DNA of 5,685 nt, taken from contig NZOB01000087.1 of assembly GCA_002693085.1 (NCBI GenBank), forward strand, positions 12,515-18,199. Direction: 5' to 3'. Shown piece after piece: positions 1-5,685 of the stretch. How positions within the stretch are numbered: position 1 is the first letter of the stretch; the number at the start of each line of letters is the position of its first letter. The notes under the pieces were generated by a model that made no database searches, had not been told where the DNA came from, and was given only the letters and a program-made list of their open reading frames with translations. The DNA is from Flavobacteriaceae bacterium. GTDB lineage: Bacteria; Bacteroidota; Bacteroidia; Flavobacteriales; Flavobacteriaceae. The translations under genes and the position numbers were made by a program.

Positions 1-147
1 ACTGATAAATGTACAGAATGTAAAGGTTTTCATGAGGAACCTCAATGTGCTGCTGTTTGTCCTGTCGATTGCTGTGTTCCCGATGAAGAAAATGTAGAGT
101 CTGAGGATGTATTACTTGGAAAACAAAAATTCATGCATCCCGAATAA
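1..147 (+). CDS. 2[4Fe-4S] ferredoxin, Alvin type (3' end only)
   Basis: Frame 1 is open from the left edge to a TAA stop and gives the last 48 residues of a ferredoxin, a small soluble cytoplasmic electron carrier. The visible half holds the second cluster-binding motif: Cys4, Cys7, Cys16 and Cys20 (numbered from the window edge) in the spacing C-x2-C-x8-C-x3-C-P, followed by VDCC with two further cysteines. The eight-residue gap between the second and third cysteines, and the acidic C-terminal extension after the clusters, are the marks of Allochromatium-type ferredoxins rather than short clostridial ones. By family knowledge Cys4, Cys7 and Cys16 bind one cluster with a cysteine from the missing N-terminal half, and Cys20 completes the other. 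Bacteroidota homologues I recall are about 115 residues, so more than half of the gene lies outside. The stop overlaps the ychF start by one base (TAATG). The redox partner cannot be told from here. Confidence 0.9.
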   Translation, partial: TDKCTECKGFHEEPQCAAVCPVDCCVPDEENVESEDVLLGKQKFMHPE

Positions 148-1241
148 TGAAAGCAGGAATAGTTGGTCTTCCTAATGTTGGTAAATCTACATTATTTAAT
201 TGCTTAACCAACGGTAAAGCTCAAAGTGCAAATTTTCCTTTTTGTACTATTGATCCAAATTTTGGAGCTGTTACAATTCCAGATGATAGACTTAATAAAT
301 TAGTTGAATTAGTAAAACCTGAAAAAACTATACCTAACTCTGTTGAAATTGTAGATATTGCTGGTTTAGTAAAAGGAGCAAGTAAAGGAGAAGGCTTAGG
401 TAATCAGTTTTTATCAAATATCAGAGAAACTAATGCGATTATTCACGTTTTAAGATGTTATGAAAATGATAATATAACTCACGTTGAAGGTAGTGTCGAT
501 CCATACAGAGATAAAGAGATTATAGATTTTGAGTTACAAATAAAAGATCTCGAAACAATAAAAAAGAGAACTGATAGAATAGAGAGACAAGCAAAATCAG
601 GTGATAAATCATTTTTAAAAGAATTTAATGTTTTAGACTCTGTGGTTGAATCTTTAAACAAGGGAATCTCAGTTAGACTACAATCAATCAGTGTAGAAGA
701 TTATAATAACTATATTAAGCCGCTTTCATTACTTACATCAAAGCCAGTGTTATATGTATGTAATATTAATGAAAATGAAATTTCAAATCAATCTACAGAA
801 CTTACTAAGCTTATTAAATTTCTTGAAAAAGAAGGTTCGAGAGTTATTGTATTAGCTGCAAAAATTGAGGAAGAGATAAATGAGCTTGAAAATTATGAAG
901 ATAGAAAGATGTTTTTAGATGACCTTGGTTTAACAGATTCAGGTTCAACTATTTTAATTAGAGAAACACATAAATTATTAAATCTATCAACCTTTTATAC
1001 TGCTGGGCAAAAGGAGGTTAAAGCATGGACATTTGTAAATGGATCAAAAGCACCAGCTGTTGCGGGAATTATTCATTCAGATTTTGAAAAAGGTTTTATT
1101 AGAGCTGAAGTTATAAAGTATGAAGACTTTGTCAATTATGGATCTGAGTCAAAAATTAGAGAAGCAGGAAAGTTGAAGGTTGAAGGCAAAGAGTATGTTG
1201 TTGAGGATGGTGATATTATTCATTTTAGGTTTAATGTCTAG
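147..1241 (+). CDS. ychF: YchF/Ola1-family ribosome-binding P-loop ATPase
   Basis: This is a complete 364-residue protein; E. coli YchF has 363. It belongs to the Obg-related TRAFAC class but prefers ATP, binds ribosomes, and is linked in other bacteria to stress responses and translation of leaderless mRNAs. Visible motifs are the G1 P-loop GLPNVGKS (residues 7-14), G3 DIAG (70-73) followed by the near-invariant VKGASKGEGLGNQF, and G4 as NINE (206-209). NxxE in place of NKxD is the family's explanation for ATP over GTP preference. His112 matches E. coli His114, the proposed catalytic histidine, and Cys33 matches the redox-relevant E. coli Cys35. A helical insert covers about 125-200 and the C-terminal TGS domain about 280-363, ending in the family-typical FNV. 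The ATG overlaps the ferredoxin stop by one base and lacks a Shine-Dalgarno, so translation is probably coupled to the upstream gene. No key residue is missing. Confidence 0.97.
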   Translation: MKAGIVGLPNVGKSTLFNCLTNGKAQSANFPFCTIDPNFGAVTIPDDRLNKLVELVKPEKTIPNSVEIVDIAGLVKGASKGEGLGNQFLSNIRETNAIIHVLRCYENDNITHVEGSVDPYRDKEIIDFELQIKDLETIKKRTDRIERQAKSGDKSFLKEFNVLDSVVESLNKGISVRLQSISVEDYNNYIKPLSLLTSKPVLYVCNINENEISNQSTELTKLIKFLEKEGSRVIVLAAKIEEEINELENYEDRKMFLDDLGLTDSGSTILIRETHKLLNLSTFYTAGQKEVKAWTFVNGSKAPAVAGIIHSDFEKGFIRAEVIKYEDFVNYGSESKIREAGKLKVEGKEYVVEDGDIIHFRFNV

Positions 1242-1340
1242 ACAAGATTTCAACATTTAATTATTTAATTGTTAATTATTTTCTGAATAGTTGATTTAAA
1301 ATAAAATCCAAGAGTTATATCTTAGAGCCTTCATAAAAGT
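1242..1340 (+). other. Intergenic gap between ychF and parE
   Basis: This is the only non-coding stretch in the window: 99 bases, strongly AT-rich, with no open frame worth reporting. It contains a 10-base direct repeat TTAATTATTT at 1257-1266 and 1272-1281 (period 15), and a 5-bp all-A/T inverted repeat TAATT/AATTA at 1266-1270 and 1274-1278. The inverted repeat is too weak to be an intrinsic terminator. The gap is much larger than the other junctions here (a one-base overlap and zero bases). It is therefore the natural place for a separate parE-parC promoter, although read-through from ychF is equally possible. Confidence 0.8.
1291..1325 (+). promoter_or_regulatory. Weak candidate Bacteroidota-type promoter for parE-parC
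   Basis: The Bacteroidota housekeeping promoter is TTG near -33 and TAnnTTTG near -7. In the parE upstream gap the closest match I can find is TTG at 1291-1293 and TATCTTAG at 1318-1325, where one of the six fixed bases of the -7 element differs. The 24-base spacing is longer than the usual 17-23. Transcription would begin close to 1330 and leave a leader of about ten bases. Sequence this AT-rich produces such matches by chance, so this is a guess based mainly on position. Confidence 0.2.
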
Positions 1341-3188
1341 ATGCCACAAATTTCATCCTATACAGAAGAAAATATAAAATCACTTGATTGGAAAGATCAT
1401 ATCAGGATGAGACCTGGAATGTATATAGGTAAGTTAGGTGATGGTTCTGCATATGATGATGGTATTTACATTCTTTTAAAAGAAATTTTAGACAATTCAA
1501 TTGATGAGTTTGTTATGGGTGCTGGAAAAACGATTGAAATTACAATTAAAGACAACATTGTTAATGTAAGAGATTATGGAAGAGGAATTCCTCTTGGAAA
1601 AGTTAAGGATGTTGTAAGTAAAATGAATACTGGTGGAAAGTATGACACTAGAGCATTTAAAAAATCGGTAGGGTTAAATGGTGTTGGAACCAAAGCAGTA
1701 AATGCTCTTTCTTCTTTTTTTCAAGTTGAATCATACAGAGATGGTTTAAATAAGACTGTTTCTTTTGAATATGGAGAGGTTATAAATGATGACCCACAAG
1801 CAGAATCATCTAAGAGAAAGGGTACAAAAGTGACTTTTAGTCCTGATTCTAAAATTTTTAAAAACTATAAATACCGCAGTGAATATGTTATAAGAATGCT
1901 CAGATATTACGTGTACTTAAACCCTGGTTTAACTATTGTTTTTAATGGTGAAAAGTTGAAATCTGAAAATGGATTAAAAGATCTTATTGAAGACAATAAT
2001 AATTCTGAAGATTTTCTATATCCAGTGATTCATTTAAGAGGAAATGATATTGAATTAGCACTTACACACAATAGAAAGCAGTATAGTGAAGAATATTATT
2101 CATTTGTTAATGGACAGCATACAACACAAGGAGGTACTCATCTATCTGCATTGAGAGAAGCTCTGGTTAAGACAGTTAGGGAATTTTACAAAAAACCTTA
2201 TGATGCTTCTGATATAAGAAAATCTATATTATGTGCAATTAGTATTAAGGTTATGGAACCTGTTTTTGAATCTCAGACTAAAACAAAACTAGGCTCAACT
2301 GAAATGGGAGGTGATCTTCCTACTGTAAGAACTTACATTAATGATTTTATTGGAAAAAACTTAGATAATTATTTACATAGAAATCAAAATGTAGCTGAAG
2401 AAATTCAGAAGAAGATAGTCCAAGCTGAAAGAGAAAGAAAAGAGCTTTCAGGAATTAGAAAGCTTGCAAGAGAAAGAGCAAAAAAATCAAGCCTTCACAA
2501 TAAAAAATTGAGAGATTGTAGAGTTCATTTAGGGGATATGAACAATGAATTAAGACTAGACTCAACTTTGTTTATAACTGAGGGGGATTCAGCGAGTGGT
2601 TCAATAACAAAATCAAGAAATGTAAACACTCAAGCTGTATTCAGTTTAAGAGGGAAACCTTTAAATTCATTTTCAATGACAAAAAAAATTGTTTATGAAA
2701 ATGAAGAATTTAATTTATTACAAGCAGCGCTAAATATTGAAGAAGGAATTGAAAAATTAAGATATAACAAGATTGTAATAGCAACTGATGCAGATGTAGA
2801 TGGTATGCATATTAGACTTTTATTGATTACTTTTTTTCTTCAATTTTTTCCTGAATTAATTAAAGAAGGTCATTTATTTATTTTACAAACTCCTTTATTT
2901 AGAGTAAGAAATAAAAAGGAAACAATATATTGTTATTCAGACATTGAAAAACATGATGCTATTGAAAGGTTATCTCCTAAACCTGAGATTACACGATTTA
3001 AAGGTCTGGGTGAAATTTCACCAAATGAATTTAAAAATTTTATAGGTGAGAATATGCGCTTGGATCCAATAATCATTAATAAAGATACTAGTATCGAAAA
3101 GTTACTTTCTTTTTACATGGGTAAGAACACACCAGAAAGACAAAGTTTTATAATCGATAACTTAAAAATTGATTTAGATAAAGCATAA
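1341..3188 (+). CDS. parE: DNA topoisomerase IV subunit B (ParE)
   Basis: This is a complete 615-residue ATPase subunit of topoisomerase IV, which pairs with ParC to unlink replicated chromosomes. The GHKL ATPase domain is about residues 1-215: general base Glu48 and Mg-binding Asn52 (EILDN), DYGRGIP at 78-84 with Asp78, the ATP lid GLNGVGTKA at 111-119, and GTKV at 161-164. Arg133 matches the coumarin-contacting Arg136 of E. coli GyrB. The transducer domain carries the QTK switch at 312-314. The TOPRIM domain has EGDSASG from catalytic Glu414, and the metal-binding DADVDG at 483-488; RFKGLGE follows at 552-558. The length, lacking the roughly 170-residue insert of E. coli GyrB, and the cognate ParC-like gene directly downstream favour ParE over GyrB. 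The wording is typical of Bacteroidota ParE. The start agrees with recalled homologues ([12 protein letters not shown] close to the N terminus). There is no Shine-Dalgarno. All catalytic residues are present. Confidence 0.95.
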   Translation: MPQISSYTEENIKSLDWKDHIRMRPGMYIGKLGDGSAYDDGIYILLKEILDNSIDEFVMGAGKTIEITIKDNIVNVRDYGRGIPLGKVKDVVSKMNTGGKYDTRAFKKSVGLNGVGTKAVNALSSFFQVESYRDGLNKTVSFEYGEVINDDPQAESSKRKGTKVTFSPDSKIFKNYKYRSEYVIRMLRYYVYLNPGLTIVFNGEKLKSENGLKDLIEDNNNSEDFLYPVIHLRGNDIELALTHNRKQYSEEYYSFVNGQHTTQGGTHLSALREALVKTVREFYKKPYDASDIRKSILCAISIKVMEPVFESQTKTKLGSTEMGGDLPTVRTYINDFIGKNLDNYLHRNQNVAEEIQKKIVQAERERKELSGIRKLARERAKKSSLHNKKLRDCRVHLGDMNNELRLDSTLFITEGDSASGSITKSRNVNTQAVFSLRGKPLNSFSMTKKIVYENEEFNLLQAALNIEEGIEKLRYNKIVIATDADVDGMHIRLLLITFFLQFFPELIKEGHLFILQTPLFRVRNKKETIYCYSDIEKHDAIERLSPKPEITRFKGLGEISPNEFKNFIGENMRLDPIIINKDTSIEKLLSFYMGKNTPERQSFIIDNLKIDLDKA

Positions 3189-5685
3189 ATGATAGAAGAA
3201 GAGAATTTTAATGAAGATTTAGAGTCAGAAAATCAATCTGATGATAGTTTGATTCCTATTTCTGGAATGTATAAAGATTGGTTTATTGATTATGCTTCGT
3301 ATGTTATTTTAGAGAGAGCTGTTCCATCAGTTGAGGATGGTTTGAAGCCCGTTCAGAGAAGGATTCTTCATTCTATGAAAGATCTTGATGATGGAAGATT
3401 TAATAAAGTTGCAAATATAGTTGGACATACTATGCAATATCACCCTCATGGAGATGCTAGCATTTCTGATGCAATAGTTCAAATAGGTCAAAAGGATTTA
3501 TTAATTGAGACCCAAGGAAACTGGGGTAACATACTTACTGGAGATTCAGCTGCAGCTTCTAGATATATTGAAGCTAGATTGTCCCAGTTTGCATTAGAGG
3601 TAGTTTACAGCCCAAAAATTACTGAATGGCAACTGTCTTATGATGGAAGAAGAAAAGAACCAGTTAATTTACCTCTAAAATTCCCTTTGCTATTAGCTCA
3701 GGGCGCCGAGGGTATTGCGGTTGGATTATCAACAAAAGTTTTGCCCCATAATTTTATTGAATTAATTGATTCATCTATAAAATATTTAAGAGGAAGAAGG
3801 TTTGATATCTTTCCTGACTTTCCAACAGGTGGAGTAGTGGATGTTACTCAGTATAACGATGGAAAAAGAGGCGGGAGAATTAAAGTTAGAGCTAAGATTG
3901 ATCAGCTTAATAAAAATACTCTAGTTATTTCACAAATTCCTTTTACAACAACATCATCGTCTCTAATTGAATCAATTTTAAAAGCAAATGATAAAGGAAA
4001 GATTAAGGTTAAGAAGATTGAAGATAATACATCATCAGAAGTTGAAATATTGATTCATTTGCCCTCAGGAGTATCACCTGATAAAACAATAGATGCTCTT
4101 TTTGCCTTTACTAATTGTGAGGTTTCAATATCTCCATTGAGTTGTATTATCGAGAATCACAAACCGATTTTTATAGGTGTAAGCGAGGTTTTAAAGAAAT
4201 CAACAGACTTAACGAAAGAATTATTAGGAAAAGAGTTAAAGGTAAAAAAGGATGAGTTAAATCAAATGTGGCATAATTCCACTTTAGAGAAAATTTTTAT
4301 TGAAAAGAGGATATATAGAAATATTGAGGATAAAGAAAGTTGGGAGGATGTTTTAAATGCAATTAATAAAGGTTTGGAGCCTTTTATAAACCTTCTTAAA
4401 AAAGATATAAATGAAGATGATATTATTCGTTTAACAGAGATAAAAATTAAAAGAATTTCAAAATATGACATTGATAAAGCGGATAAAAAAATCAATCAAA
4501 TAGAAGAGGATTTAAAAAGTGTTCAATTTAATCTAGACAACTTGAATGACTATGCTATAAAATATTTTAAAGATTTAAAAGTAAAATATTCAAAAGGAAG
4601 GGAAAGGAAAACAGAAATTAGAATTTTTGATGATGTAGATGTTAAAAAAGTAGTTGTTCGTAATTCTAAGTTGTATATAAATAGATCTGAAGGTTTTATT
4701 GGTACTACTTTGAGAAAAGAAGAGTTTGTTGAAGAATGTTCCGATATTGATGATGTTATTGTTTTTACTGAAGAAGGTAACATGCATGTTACTAAAATTG
4801 AAAGAAAAAAATTCGTTGCAAAGAATATAATTCATGCAGCTGTATTTAGAAAAAAGGATTCAAGAACCGTCTACAATATGATTTACAAGGATGGTAAGAC
4901 TGGTACATCTTATATGAAAAGATTTAATGTAACAGGAGTGACCAGAGATAAAACATATAATCTTACATCAAGTAGTCCAAAAACAAAGGTTCTTTATTTT
5001 TCATCTAACCCAAATGGTGAAGCTGAAGTTGTAACTATTCAATTAAGACAGTCAGGATCTATAAAGAAATTAAAATGGGATCTTGATTTTGGAGATTTAA
5101 CAATAAAAGGAAGATCTGTAAAGGGGAATATAGTTACAAAACATTCAGTAAATAAGGTTTTGTTTAAGGAAAAAGGACTCTCAACCTTAAAGCCAAGAAA
5201 AATATGGTTTGATGAAACTGTATCGAGGATTAATGTTGAAAATAGAGGAGATCTTCTAGGTGAGTTTAAGCCTGACGATGACTTATTAATAGTCAGTAGT
5301 TCTGGAATTTTAAAAATTCTTCCTCCTGATCTTAGTATGCATTTTCCAGATGATATGATTATTCTAGAGAAAGCTGATAGATCAAGACCAATTAGTGTTG
5401 TTTATTTTAACACCAAAAAGAATATATATTTTATAAAAAGGTTTGTATTAGGTGTATTAAAAGGAGAGCAAAAATACGTTGATATTTCTAGAAATATTCA
5501 AGTAGAGCTAGTTTCTACAGATTGGAAACCAGTTATCGAGCTTGTTGTTAAAAATGGAAAAGAATTAACTAGAGATAAGATAAATGTATTTGATTTTATT
5601 TCCGTCAAAGGAATTAAGGCTATCGGTAATCAATTAAGTAAAAAACAACTTAAGGAAATCAATTTATTAGATCCAATACCATATG
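3189..5685 (+). CDS. parC: DNA topoisomerase IV subunit A (ParC), C-terminus cut by window edge
   Basis: From the ATG directly after the parE TAA (no gap) I translated 832 codons without a stop, up to the right edge. The product is the DNA-cleaving subunit of topoisomerase IV. The acidic N-terminal stretch (1-21) leads into MYKDWFIDYASYVI; the winged-helix domain then has HPHGDASISD (85-94) and AASRYIEARLS with Arg125 and catalytic Tyr126. GIAVG at 175-179 holds Ile176, matching the DNA-intercalating isoleucine of GyrA. The tower follows, then a long charged helical region (about 335-460) for the coiled coil and C-gate, and a C-terminal beta-pinwheel-like region from about 475. That region has no canonical GyrA box (QRRGGKG); the nearest stretch is TIKGRSVKGNIVTK (638-651), which supports ParC over GyrA. 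Bacteroidota ParC is usually about 870-920 residues with an acidic tail after a LLxPxPY motif. Here LLDPIPY (826-832) ends the window, so probably only the tail is missing. Ala90 replaces the usual quinolone-contacting serine. Confidence 0.95.
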   Translation, partial: MIEEENFNEDLESENQSDDSLIPISGMYKDWFIDYASYVILERAVPSVEDGLKPVQRRILHSMKDLDDGRFNKVANIVGHTMQYHPHGDASISDAIVQIGQKDLLIETQGNWGNILTGDSAAASRYIEARLSQFALEVVYSPKITEWQLSYDGRRKEPVNLPLKFPLLLAQGAEGIAVGLSTKVLPHNFIELIDSSIKYLRGRRFDIFPDFPTGGVVDVTQYNDGKRGGRIKVRAKIDQLNKNTLVISQIPFTTTSSSLIESILKANDKGKIKVKKIEDNTSSEVEILIHLPSGVSPDKTIDALFAFTNCEVSISPLSCIIENHKPIFIGVSEVLKKSTDLTKELLGKELKVKKDELNQMWHNSTLEKIFIEKRIYRNIEDKESWEDVLNAINKGLEPFINLLKKDINEDDIIRLTEIKIKRISKYDIDKADKKINQIEEDLKSVQFNLDNLNDYAIKYFKDLKVKYSKGRERKTEIRIFDDVDVKKVVVRNSKLYINRSEGFIGTTLRKEEFVEECSDIDDVIVFTEEGNMHVTKIERKKFVAKNIIHAAVFRKKDSRTVYNMIYKDGKTGTSYMKRFNVTGVTRDKTYNLTSSSPKTKVLYFSSNPNGEAEVVTIQLRQSGSIKKLKWDLDFGDLTIKGRSVKGNIVTKHSVNKVLFKEKGLSTLKPRKIWFDETVSRINVENRGDLLGEFKPDDDLLIVSSSGILKILPPDLSMHFPDDMIILEKADRSRPISVVYFNTKKNIYFIKRFVLGVLKGEQKYVDISRNIQVELVSTDWKPVIELVVKNGKELTRDKINVFDFISVKGIKAIGNQLSKKQLKEINLLDPIPY

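Noticed and set aside
479..661. Minus-strand open frame of 60 codons inside ychF
   Set aside because: It lies wholly antisense to a well-conserved coding region, has low-complexity composition and no recognisable domain. It is a by-product of the AT-rich codons of ychF.
1266..1278. Inverted repeat TAATT-GTT-AATTA after ychF as a terminator
   Set aside because: It has only five A/T pairs with a three-base loop, and neither G/C pairs nor a following U-tract of note. It would not form a stable intrinsic terminator.
1257..1281. Direct repeat TTAATTATTT twice, period 15, as an operator or iteron
   Set aside because: There are only two copies, made entirely of A and T, in a gap of extreme AT content, so chance is a sufficient explanation.
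2681..2688. Run of eight A in parE as a programmed slippage or frameshift site
   Set aside because: The frame continues intact through the run (Thr-Lys-Lys-Ile) into the conserved TOPRIM motif DADVDG. Short A runs are expected at this base composition.
4262..4835. Three minus-strand open frames of 77-81 codons
   Set aside because: All are antisense to parC, two overlap each other in different frames, and their Ser/Phe/Ile-rich translations mirror Lys/Glu/Asn-rich parC codons. The parC frame itself is intact through this region.
1341..5685. Reading the pair as gyrB-gyrA instead of parE-parC
   Set aside because: The ParE length without the long GyrB insert, the Bacteroidota ParE/ParC wording, the direct adjacency and the lack of a GyrA box all favour topoisomerase IV. 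The rest of the genome would settle it.

Overview
This window is a compact piece of core bacterial chromosome, about one third G+C. It reads on the plus strand throughout and carries four housekeeping genes: the end of a ferredoxin gene, ychF, parE and most of parC. The protein sequences point to the phylum Bacteroidota, most likely a flavobacterium. ParE and ParC have motif wording I associate with that group (for example [10 protein letters not shown] in ParE, and LPLKFPLLLAQG and HPHGDAS in ParC). No start codon is preceded by a Shine-Dalgarno sequence, which is normal for Bacteroidota. The organism is inferred from recalled family sequences, not from a search.

Layout: positions 1-147 are the last 48 codons of a two-cluster [4Fe-4S] ferredoxin of the Allochromatium (Alvin) type. 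Its stop codon shares one base with the start of ychF (147-1241), a complete YchF/Ola1 P-loop ATPase. A 99-base, very AT-rich gap (1242-1340) is the only non-coding stretch. It has no convincing terminator, and at most a weak Bacteroidota-like promoter. Next come parE (1341-3188) and parC (3189 to the window end), with no base between the parE stop and the parC start. parC is open at the right edge after 832 codons; by family length probably only a short tail is missing.

The two topoisomerase genes encode the subunits of one enzyme. ParE supplies the GHKL ATPase and the TOPRIM metal-binding half of the cleavage site. ParC supplies the catalytic tyrosine (Y126) and a C-terminal DNA-binding domain. 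Together they form topoisomerase IV, which decatenates daughter chromosomes. The ferredoxin and YchF have no evident mechanistic link to it, so their proximity looks like conserved gene order.

I found no mobile element, RNA gene, CRISPR array or unknown system. The most informative oddity is a natural alanine in ParC at the position of the classic quinolone-contacting serine.
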